Below, one piece after another: positions 12,478 through 23,733 of a stretch of DNA of 64,000 nucleotides. Numbering within the stretch: position 1 is the first letter of the stretch; each line of letters starts with the position of its first letter. This stretch comes from Oxyruncus cristatus (lineage: Eukaryota; Chordata; Aves; Passeriformes; Cotingidae). Made by a program: the position numbers and the translations under genes. The stretch is from the NCBI GenBank assembly GCA_013399855.1, contig VXAY01002875.1, forward strand, positions 753,374-817,373, given 5' to 3'. Under the pieces are notes generated by a model, which saw only the letters and a list, made by a program, of their open reading frames with translations, had not been told where the DNA came from and did not search any database.

Positions 12478-12570
12478 GGGAGGCAGAATCATCTAATGAT
12501 GAGGATGATGGACTAGGAAGCCGGAGATGAGGTTCCTATCTCACCCACAAGACCACTGGCACACCAGCTC
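12478..12570 (+). mobile_element. Possible tRNA-derived (MIR/CORE-type) SINE remnant
   Basis: The stretch CTAATGATGAGGATGATGGACTAGGAAGCCGGAGATGAGGTTCCTATCTC... follows the pattern of ancient amniote tRNA-derived SINEs: 'ctagtggtta gagca ... ggact.ggagtc.ggaga..tgggttc.attcccagctc.gccactgg'. The B-box-like part is AGGTTCCTATC, and ACCACTGGCA follows at the expected distance. The match is by eye from memory and is degenerate, so this could be chance similarity. No target-site duplication or tail was identified. Confidence 0.35.
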
Positions 12571-15500
12571 CTTTTGCTATGCATAAAAAGATACACCCGC
12601 TTCCTTGAGTTGCAGGGCTGCTCTCTTAAAATCAGCACAGGAATCCCATGATCTAGGAGATAAAATTTACAGCATCCTTTGAGAAAACTGTACCCCTAGC
12701 TTTGCTTCTGTTGCAGGCAGTGCACAAAGAACAAATATTCCCTCTCAGAGACAGCCTTCACTAAACCAGATTTTTTTCAAAGCCGTAACAAAACCTACGA
12801 CAACCTTTCACCAGCACCAGTAGCATTTAATTTTAAATTCATTAACTACATATACAGTACTAATTACCCTTGGGTTCTTTGTTTATTTTTTTTTTTTTTT
12901 TGGCAATCAGACTGTTGTTTGGAATCATAAGGGTATGTCTTTGTGCGAACAGGGATGCTCTGCTTTCACTGTGCTCTCTGAGACGAAGAGGAAAACGCTT
13001 GAGAAATGATGCTGAAAGGTGCATTTGTGTTTATGGGGATAGCTCCAGGGGCACCAGACACAGGCAGTCAGAAAACGATGAGGATGTCAAGGGAAGGGGC
13101 AGGAGGTTAGCACGGCTTCTTTTGCACAAAGACCTAGCAGGATGTGTCATACTGCACAAAATCAACACCGACCTTGCATGAAAAAGTAATTGTCAGTTTT
13201 GTACAGTTCTCAGGCTTATCTGGAAAGATGCTCTCAGAGGTGATTCTTAATTTGTGTGAAATCTTTAACTGCTCTCTTTCCTTTGTCTTAAAATCCCTGA
13301 ACCTTCAGGGGTATTGTTTTAAAATAATATTATTCTAAAATAAATATATTCCGGGGTATTATTTTAAAATGAACACCTAAGACAGACATGGCACAAATCA
13401 ACATGAATCTGTCTAATGTTAGCACACTTGTGGGATAAGACATACAAGTGCTTTATCATTCAGTGTACTTAAAACACTATTTTTCAGTGAGAACAATGCA
13501 CAGATTGCAGCAGAAACCATGAACAGAAGACACATATGGCCATGACAAAAACTATGTTTATAGAAACTTAACCAAGCACCTTAGCAGATCTGTGATGTTT
13601 AACTACATACCTATTTGTGGAAATAGAGTCCAGTTTAATTATTCTGCCAAACACCCCTGAGCCACAACAAGTTTATTACAGTTTGCCAAAGGACTTGCTC
13701 AGGCAATTTTACAAGGAAATTGCCTGTGTCTAATCTAATTGCTAAGAAAGAGCTAAAATTACATTAGTCTTGAAAAGACCAAGAAAGAAACAGGAAGCTC
13801 CAAAAGGTTCAAGAGGTTTCACAATGCTGTTCCTGTAAATCACAGTGTTAGAGATTTGAGGACGAGTTCCCTGGAGAGGCTCCCAGTCACAGTCAGACAC
13901 TGTTTTTCACCCAGAACAAACATAACATGGGTGAGATGACTTACAGCACATAAAAGTATGATTTCTCACATACTTAAGCCTTCTACTGGTTTCTGAATAC
14001 ATTTACATAATAAGTGGGGGTTTTAAGTTATCCACTGACGAGGTAATACAGATTTAAATGATTTGGAGTGTCAGTTTCTGCTATTTGCATGCTTTAGCAG
14101 CCTTTGCAAAAGATTTAACTGGGCTTCATTGAAGAATCCTATATTTCAAGTCTTTGTTTAATCATAAGATAAGCAACACCTATAAAATTTAACAAATGGA
14201 CTGGGATGGCTTAGGTGTTTCCAGACCCTTGCGGGATAACAGCATGCAACATCAGAAGGAATTGCTTCTGCAAATTACAGCAAGTTTAATTGGAGGTTGC
14301 TGGACATGTTAAACTGCTGTCAAACTTGTTAGCACAGTAAATATGCCATTACCTGCTGAATAACCACAGAAGTACCTCTGGAGAGTCACTTGCTAGATTA
14401 TGGTTTACCAAACTGACCAAGAAGAGATTTCTGACATCACCAACAGTTACTCTGACACTTTGCATGAACCACCACGATTTCAACTGGTCTGTTGTTTTGC
14501 TCATGTGTTCTGGGTTTAAAGAAAAAAAAAAAACAAACCTAAAAAAAGCAGCTCCCTTCACACTCCTCCACTCCACTGACACAAATGAGCCTAGGGCAGA
14601 TGACCTGGACTCAAACTAGTTAAACACAAGAAAGGGCAAGTTGAGAGCAGACAAAGCAAGCTCCAAGGGGATTTCTCTCTGACTTTCACAGTTTTCTGAT
14701 GCTTCAACCAACCCTGACTTGCAGAACATATTAAATTTGCTGCTCTCACTGTCCACTATCATTAGAGAACTGTCCATCAAAGGACAGATTTCTATCAGAG
14801 CTGGTTATAAACCTGAAGAAAATATACAACAAATTGCCAGCTGTGCCTAGGGTGTTTTCTTCCTCCACCATGGAACTGGAAAAAGGGTTTATATTTTTTG
14901 TTGTGCTTTTACCTTTTTCTTTTTTTTTCCTGGTCTTAAATAATTAAGGAAAGCTCTTGTCTGGATGACAAGTAGAAGCATCTCCAACCCAGAGGAGCCT
15001 AAAGCTACACCATAAAGCTCCTGGAATTTATCCCAGACGTAAGAGATCCAAAAAAAAAAAAGAGCATAGGAAGACATTGTCTATATTCATGGGTAGCTTC
15101 AAAACCAGGAAAAACATTCTGGGAAAAAGATACCACAGGAATTTCTGGTTACAGTGGAAGGAAAACAGTCTCAATAACTTGACAGCAGCAATCCTATAGC
15201 TCCTGCTGAAGCAGGAAGGTGGCCTGGAATGGTACTGGTCTCCCATAGTATTGAGGAGAGTTTTTTTAGAAAAGAGGAGGCGGTTAAAAGTGGTAGCTTA
15301 GGAATTTTTTATTTCTTTAATTAGAAGCACAGCTAGGGAAATATTTAATGTAATGATTGAAACTTTTGATATTAAATAACAGAAATATTTCATACAGCAA
15401 TTAGAAGTCCTGCACAATACACATGACTTTCAATGATGTCTCAAATATATTCCTCAAAGAAAAAACATAATTTTCTTTTGATTTTTTGAAAATAAATGGT

Positions 15501-17494
15501 GCTATAAAAGGGGTCTTGCAACACCAGAGTAGCAGGTCTGTGTTTCCCACAAAATTTAAAATTCAGGTCTCACTTACATTCACCCAAATCACAGATGCAG
15601 AAAAGCATGAATAAAAGCAGATACAAGTTAGGGGACCTAAGCTGGATGGGAAAAGCAAAGTACCAAAACTGATGTGAGCGTGAGCTCTTTGCAAAGACCA
15701 CTGGCTGTGCACAGCAAAGAAGCTCTAGTGCTTTGGTGTCCCTGTCTGGAAAGAGAGCTCCTTCCTCAGAGCTCTGCCCGACATCCATCCACCTTCTGAA
15801 ATGTTTTCAAGTTGGACTACTTTCTGTCTACTATGCAATACATAGACCCTTTGCACAGTGTTGCAAGAGATATTAGATGAAGTGTGTTACATCTTTTGCT
15901 GAGCATAAGCCACATGAAAGTGCTCAGAGCAAGACAGGACCACAGTTATGTGCAAGATTCACTATTGCTGATAGCAGTCAATGGCATATTCCATGTGCAT
16001 GACCAGACAAGTTTGTCCAAGTAACTGTTTCTGGATCACACCTACACCACATGTAGAGGAATGACACACACATGGAAGGCACATGCTGCACTAACACAAA
16101 AATTATGAATAATTCAGTATCAACATGCAAGAATTCTGTTTTACACTACCAATGCAGCTAATGTGTTCAGCATGTTCTTACTTCCTTGGGATGAGCAAAA
16201 GGCTGCTGCTAATAGCGCCGTAATTCAACACAAGCTTTCCTTCTGCTTTGTCAGCTTTGACGGATGCTCTCTCTCTCTCTGTCATTTGAAGCACTTGGTT
16301 TATAAACTGTCTAATCCAAAAAAGAAAATGAAGACATATACTGTAATTTGCAACTGTGCATGCTAATCCTCCAACATCGTCTAATGACACAGAGGAAAGC
16401 TGGTGGTTAGACACAAACTAAGCCTCCCTGTGTAATTGCAGTCAGTCAGAGGGCAAAACTCAAGAGAAAAGATATTTAAAAAAGCAAATGGAATGATCTT
16501 GGGCTCCTGCAAAGACATTTAGCAGATACCAAAATGGTCATAAAGTATATCTTAAAAATAGGACTGTACTCAGATACAAATTTGTTTTCCTGTGTTTTGA
16601 CACATTTGGCATAATCACCATGGTAGAAAACAATGAAAAGTCTACAGCATCTATCAGCTGCCAGTCTCTATGCTTTCTATATGTTTATGCATGTATTTTG
16701 AGACATCCTGCTCTATAGATAGAGCAGAATTTCATGTAATGGATCTTTCATCAGCTCTGACAAGAATAAAGACATGTAGTGGCCTAAATATTTCTCATCA
16801 AAGGATATAAACAGAAAGAAATTTGGGGAAAAGGAGATTATGTTTGATGGTAAATGGCACGCAGAGAGAGACTAATGCCCTTATACTGAGGAATTAGCAG
16901 AGGGCGAAAACACAGACAAAACTCTTAAGTGTCACGCACAAGCAACAAATAACAGAGCAAAATGAGGACTTTGCTAGACTGATGATTCAATCCAATTACA
17001 GCTAACCAGGGTCAGCACCCATCACAGCAACAGATGCTGGTGCACTGATGTAACTACTAGCTTTAAGCATACTGTACTATAATTTGGTGTAGGTTCCCAC
17101 TGAAAAAAGAGACAAATCTCTAACTTTTGATAAGCAGCAAAAGAGGACAAGAAATGACCTAAAATCTGTTTCCACAGTGTACAGCTGAAGTTTCTTTCAC
17201 ATAGAATCTTTTTTCTATCTAGCACCTTCACTGCATGAACGGGAAGGTTTGTTAACCTAAGGGACCAAGGTAGTTAACATTTCAGATCCATTTAAGATCC
17301 AAGCCTATTTTTAACTAATAATTTTACAAAGAATCTAAAACATTTAATGCTATTTTTATTTTTATCCTTCTGCCTGTAAAGTCACTTGCTTTAGTTATCA
17401 TGATTTTGCACAAAATAAAATACAAGGTAAGAAATGCAATCTGATTAAAGAAAAGCACAAAACTTATGTCAGTAAATCAATGCTGTCTGAAATC
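12571..17494. other. Unique noncoding sequence
   Basis: I see no gene in this stretch. Open frames are at most 103 codons and are not of recognised type. Features worth noting are T/A homopolymers (for example at 12887-12901 and 14521-14533), an 18-bp direct repeat at 13308-13370, a (CT)n run at about 16267-16281 and an AT-rich stretch at 13990-14200 with an ATTTGCAT octamer. No further repeat family was recognised. Confidence 0.5.
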
Positions 17495-18120
17495 AAAGAA
17501 TTGCAGAATCACACAGAATCAATTATGTTGGAAAAGACCTCTGAGATCATCGAGTCCAATCTATGACGGAACACCACCATGTCAATTAGACCACAGCACT
17601 AAGTGCCATGTCCAGTCTTTCCTTAAACACCTGAAGGGGTGGTGACTCCATCACCGCCCAGGGCAGCTCATTCCAATATCTAATCACCCTTTCTGTGTAG
17701 AATTTCTTCCTAATGTTCAACTGAAATCTCCCCTGGTGCAGCTTAAGACTGAGTCCTCTTGTCCTGTCACTAGTTGTCTGGGAGAAGTGGTCGACATCCA
17801 CCTGGCTACACCCTCCTTTCAGGTAGTTGTAGAGAATGGTAAGGTCACCCCTGAACCTCCCTTTCTTCAGGCTAAACAACCCCAGCTCCCTCAGCTGCTC
17901 CTCATATTACATGTGCTCCAGACCTTATCATCACTATCATCAAGCTCTATCCAGTCAAAAGATTCCCTAATATACAGAGCCAGACCACCACCTCTCCTTC
18001 CTTGCCTGTCCTTTCGGAAGAGCTTGTGGCCATCCATGGCAGCACTCCAGTCATGCAAGCCATCCCAACAACGTTTCCACGATGGTGGCTATGTCATAGC
18101 TATCCTGAAAGGTTGTTGTT
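17495..18120 (-). mobile_element. CR1 LINE, internally deleted (3' end joined to endonuclease)
   Basis: This is a minus-strand CR1. The left part, 17495-17930, is the usual antisense 3' end: GCAGAATCACACAGAATC, AAAGACCTCTGAGATCATCG, AGAATTTCTTCCTAATGTTC, GGCTAAACAACCCCAGCTCC. On the minus strand it holds a 97-codon open remnant of the ORF2 C-terminus (17586-17879). The right part, about 17940-18115, is not the RT but the N-terminal endonuclease domain. Read on the minus strand, 18037-17984 encodes MDGHKLFRKDRQGRRGGG. Just upstream is a YDIATIVET segment, corresponding to the conserved ITET-W box with its glutamate. A one-base insertion near 18070 shifts frame before the HDW block. The whole RT, more than 1 kb in an intact element, is missing. 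The order and orientation fit a single element that lost its middle. Confidence 0.88.
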
Positions 18121-21100
18121 GATTTGATACCATCTTGTATGACTAGAAAGGTGGGATTCTCAGCACTCAGCACAGAATTCAAAACCCTAGCATAATGAGA
18201 TAGTGGATTTTGTATTTCTCACTACTACTATTGCATGACATGATCGAGGATGCACACAATATTCAAGGTTTTTCAAGCTTCTGCCAGAGGGAAAATTTCA
18301 AAGCAGACTACTCCCTGTCTCATAACACTAAATGGGCTGGGCAGGAATGACATTTACACATTTGAATCTTTTATTATTTTCTGTTCCTTAGAAACCATAG
18401 GAGCAATATGACTTGTTATATTATATTCTTATAGGTGGGCAGGGAACAACTATAAAGGGCACCAGGACAAAACACTATTTATGAGAAGGCTATATAAATC
18501 TCTGTTAGCTCTAAGGTTTTCAGAGCTAACATGAACACAAACTTGTCATGAATTTAAGCTTGCTGGACATTTTCTAAAAATCACCATCAGCAATTTCCCT
18601 GATAACATGTCTTGGGAAGACCTGACTCTTCCAGACCAGTGGAGGCTGTATGGGATCCCTTTGAGCCCACAAATGCTGTTTACCATTGCTAGCAGGGCAA
18701 CTGCAGAACAATGCAGAGTGCTCCCTGACAGCTTCCCACCTCAGCTAATGGAGTGTAATGTCAAGCAGTAATTTTCCCCATCACTGAGCACTTCACTGGC
18801 CTTCAGGATCCGCCCATCTTCATTTTTGTTTTGGAATGGGTATTGTGATACAGCACTGCAGGCACTAATGCATGATCTTTACACTAGTTTCTGTTCTTGA
18901 TCTTTTTAGATGGCATCCAAGGCTTTCTTTTATCTTTGAGCTTAGCAAACTGATAATATAAATAATTCAATGTCCAAAAATATTCAGCTTTGGTAATTTG
19001 CAATGAGATCTCTCCTCCTCTTCATGATCCTTTATATGCAGTTTCATTATGTTCGTGCCAGATGAGCATTTAAGTGAGAGGGAGACGTAATGAGAGATGA
19101 AGAACCAGAGCAGTGTGCTTCTGCTGTGAGATGGAAACAGACACTGACGCCTAGAGATCCGTACCAAACTCTTGTTGAAGAGATCACTTGCCTATATGCA
19201 AAGTATTTAGTGCTCAACATAAAGCTTCACAAATAGCACACTTTCAGTAACTTTTGCTGAATTTGGCTGATAAAATAATCTCCCAAATGACTGTAACTCT
19301 AAAATCTATAAAATCCATGAAGTATTGATGAGGCAGAATTGATATTGAGAGAATTACCTGAATATCTCCCTCTCCCTGTATTTCATAAAAGAAAGAAGTA
19401 AAGCCACACTGTGGCTGTACTACAAAGTACAGCACACGCAGGTCAGGAAAATCTATATCCATACTCATGCCTTAAACCCTACCTATAGATCTGTTTGTCA
19501 CTACAACACCTATTCCTTCAGTAAGAGCAACATCCACAGAAATGGCCTTATCTGATGCCCAGAAATCATGCTGTGCTTTCTTTTTAATCCCAGATATGAT
19601 CTGTGTTTTACACACAGCATACCAGGCTCTCTGTGCAGCACTCCTCACTCCCTACACTGCAGGGCTCATTAGCTGTGGGTTGAGCGAATTACCTACTAAG
19701 ACCCTGTTGCTGCCTGATTATAAACTTGGCATGAACAGACCCAAGTTTGGCAATATTCTCCACGCTGGATGTCTGCTGGGCGGGTTTTTTTCCCCTTGCT
19801 TTGTTGCTGTTTTGGATTTTTGGCATGACGTCAGCCAAAATTTTTCAAGCTAATTCTGAAGCAAGGCATGGGAAAGTAGACTGATTGTTCATATGAAAAG
19901 ATTCTGGCTGCCCCTTGAACATCTCAAGAGGTTTTGTGATTTGGACCATAAACTTGCAAGGTGTCAAAGCAAAATCTTTGTGTTTTGATCTTTGCAAAAA
20001 ATCGCCAAACAAGGTTAAATTACTAACCTCTGAAAAAAAAAAAAATCCCTCAATTTGCATGAGCTCACTAAGGAAATGATGCTTTCCAGCAACTAATTTC
20101 CCACTTACAACACCCCAGGATCCTACTACCAGTTGGGTGGGACCTACCTGCTCCAAGCTGCACTTATACTTTAACATTAAATGATCAGAGCTGAACGTGA
20201 AACCAAGTGCATGGCTGTTCCACATGTGATCCTGTACTTCCAAAGGGTTGGATGGCCCTGTGTGACACACACATTTGTATTCAGTTCTCTAGAGAGAAGG
20301 GAAGTGAACATAAAGTATGAGAACATACCAGTGTGATGGAACAGGAGCTCTTGTATCAACTGCATCAATGCATATACAGAAAAGAGCAAAAAAGTGGGAA
20401 AAAAAAAAAAGAGTGTTGATGTAACACTCCCCAAAGCAACACCTCAATTTTCAGGCTTAATGTTTTTCTTTTAACAAAGCACTTGGAGGGCTTATTATCT
20501 AGTTTTAAAACAACACGACCAATTTACCACTTGCTAAATCCTATCATGGATATTCAAGCTGCTGTAACATGATCCACTGCAAACATCTCTGCCAACTGAG
20601 GCAGCTAAAAAAGGTGAGAGGTACATCTGTGTGTAGTGCTCTGCTCCATCTGCTGTCTTAACTGTTCTTCCCTATTTCTTCTCCAGTGGCTAAAGCAAGA
20701 GAGCTATCCACATACATGGCCCACAGACTAACTCTCTTTTGCTAGCAATTCCAACAATTGGATCACCTCAACCTCAGGGCAAAAAAAGAGAAAAAAACCC
20801 CCCCTCTAATAAATGAATTACCAGTGAAATGTAGGAAAAGACTTGGGAAAATTACAGAGACTTAGACACAAAGATCTTTTCTGCAGGAGACTGGAACATA
20901 ATCTCCCTGTGTAGGGTTATCTGATTTAATAAACTGAATACAAGTATAACAATGCTTCACAGAGAGCAGACTAAATCCAGCCTGGTTGGGAGTGGACACA
21001 TTCAGTTCCGAGCAGGGGACAAACTGCATTTCTTAGAAATCTTACAGACCAGATTTAACATTTACTACACTCAGTAGCACCAACCTGCACATCTTCTGCC

Positions 21101-23527
21101 CAGACTAGACTGGAAGGAAAGAAATAGACTAAAATGGAAGGAATTACAAGCATTGCATAGCAAATCTTGGTAAACCGCAAATATATTAAAATGTTCAAGT
21201 GTTCCGCACACTTTCCTTCCTAACGAGGAAGACAATCTTCAGCCCATAGGAAGAATAACGATGGTAGGCAACGGAAGCACACTATGAGGCACATGAGTGC
21301 CCAAGTTAATGATTCTGGAAAACTAAAAGCTACTAGAAATAGGACCAAAATGCACCAGGTCAGCCCTACCTCAATTACAGAGAACAGCTAATGATTCTGG
21401 CAAGGTCCAGGTAATAACGCAAAAGTTAGAGCAGGTTATTTTTGCAGTGAGAGCACATATTCCAAGCTCTTTGCAGATACTACATAGTTGCTCTATAATA
21501 CTTTTTGTCAGAAACCTGACAAGTGTGAAGAATTACCAAGAGAAATTCAATAGCATTTTTGGTAGGCATCAGAGATATAAATAATTGTACCATACAAATC
21601 AAACACCCAGGAATGCACAAGGCATCACAATCTTTCTAAAGGCAAACAAATTTAAAATATGTAAAGATGCTGAAAATATGTTTTTATATAATTTCTTAAA
21701 ACCAAAGCAGTCATCGCCTGCTTTTTTTTTGTTGTTTGTTTTGTTTTGTTTAAAATAGAGAAGAAAAACCTGACTGTTCTAAATGGGAAAAAACACCAAA
21801 ACAAAACAGCAGATGAGTGTCTTAGCAGCTGAAATCTGAATTTTCCATGATATATTTGAGCAACTAGAAATAGCTGAAGCATTGTTTAAGATGTGCAGTT
21901 GCTTCTAATCTACAGAGAAGTGTGCCAATAGAAGCATAGCATCCCAGATTTCAGCTGAAACATCAAAAAGCCCTGAACTTCTGGGGAGGTATCTCTGCCT
22001 AAATTCAGAGGGCAAAGAGCCATGCACTTCCAGGCCATGAGATATATGTTCAGCTTCGAGGCCTGTGTTTGAAACATTCACAGCTCTCCCAGGAAGAGGA
22101 AATCTGTAGGAAATGGACAAGTGAACAGTGGCACACCTGGCACAGAAAGATGGTCGGGTTTTCTGCACAGCAGTCCCTCTATTCACTTTACAGCTGTATC
22201 CTCCTCTGATCTTGATGGCTGTAACCAACTACAGGTTCTAGAGAGACAGGGACAGAACACCAAATTCTACAACATAAGTCATGCTTAGAAATATAAAAAG
22301 CTGTTACAAAAGGCAAGAGTTTCAAGGGGAGTGCGGACTGCCAAAGAGCAGTCTGACTAGGGAGAAAAAATAAAACATGGATCACCCCAAGGTTTTCTGT
22401 CCTACATGAGTCATGCTTCTTGTGTACGTATTTGATGTGGAGGGGTGGCCATTCTGTGACTACCTGCTGTGTGCTATGGCCAATACAAGAGTCACAGTGC
22501 TATGTGAATATCTGCTCTGAAATCTATAAGGCTGTTTTTCAGAAATCTCATCAAATGAGGGGTCTTCTCACACTGTCATCAGATTAGCTGAGGGAGTTTT
22601 AAATTCAGCCAAGATTCCCCTCCCAGCATTCAAGTATACTTCTCTAATCAGCTCCTAAATCCATTATGAATTTTTGATCTAGAGGTTGCATGACCTTTTC
22701 TAGGAATTTGATACAAGATGAATAAATAGCTGCTAAGCCTCTGAGCTCAGCTGCTACGTCAAGATAAATTCAAAACATTCTCTTGATGTCCAGTACTTCT
22801 TAGATTCAATGGGTTAGGGACAGACTGGGCAAAGACAGAGACTGTTTCCTTGTTTCATATTTTTTGCAATTATTTTTAAACTCCCTGGGAATTTGGAATG
22901 CCATAGGCAACCATACAGTGGCATCAGAGATCCTTACAGATGAGAAAGTCAAGGTCTCATGATTGTTCTACCTCAAAATAAAAGATTACAAACAGTCTGA
23001 AGTGGAAAGAGTGAAAAGAACATCTGTGAAAACAAACAAAATTTGCAGAGTCTGTTTATGTATTATAATGGCTGTACGAAAACAAATTCTAGAGCAAAAT
23101 CCTGGAGCATGGAGTGGTGCAAACGCAGCTCCAGACTGGCTTGAAGAAATTCCAGGATGTTTACAATCCAGCTTCTTTTCACTGATTTATATCTCTAAGC
23201 AAGTCAGGAAAGCAGGTAGTTTTCAGGAGCATCGGTTTATCAGCTAACCTTCTTCTAAGTTTCCAGATTCAACCAAGTCAAGCAGCCACGCTCTTCAAGT
23301 CTGAACTTCACCTATAGGTTGAGAAAGACCACCCAAGCAGAACCTCTGTGAACCAGACAGGTTATTTTTTCCCCACTAGCAAGTTTACTCCATCTGTGTG
23401 GCACCACATTTCCTTGGAGCCACAAGAAGTAACTTTCCTGATTTTCAGGTCTTCTTCAAGACCTCTCTCAGAGGCAGAGAAGATCCAAGGTTTGCACTGA
23501 TCAACAGTGAACAACAACAAGCAGCAA
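18121..23527. other. Unique noncoding sequence
   Basis: I see no gene in this stretch. The longest open frame (141 codons, 19845-20270, -) has no recognised motif and contains a poly-phenylalanine run from an A12 tract. Short homopolymers occur at 20034-20045, 20400-20411 and 21721-21730. No mobile element was recognised. Confidence 0.5.
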
Positions 23528-23733
23528 CAAGGAAGCATTTTTTCACTCTGAAGATGGTCAGACAGAACAGATGCCCAGGGGGGCTGTAGAATTTCCAGTC
23601 AGCTGAATTTTGAAAATCAAGGCCCTCAGCAACCTGACCTAATAAGACCTGTTTCAAGTGGTGGTTTGGACAAGATGACAGTTTGTTACCATTTCTTGGC
23701 AGTTTGTTCCAACCAGAATTGTTCTATGATTCT
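23528..23733 (+). mobile_element. CR1 LINE 3' end fragment, plus strand
   Basis: This is a diverged CR1 3' end: GGAAGCATTTTTTCACTCTG, then a degraded GCCCAGGGGGGCTGTAGA (usually GCCCAGAGAGGTTGTGGA), CTCAGCAACCTGACCTAATA, and TTCCAACCAGAATTGTTCTA ending in TGATTCT. Near the end, TTGTTACC and TTGTTCCAACC suggest a small local duplication within the element (about 23677-23713). It is truncated at its 5' end and carries no coding potential. Confidence 0.8.
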
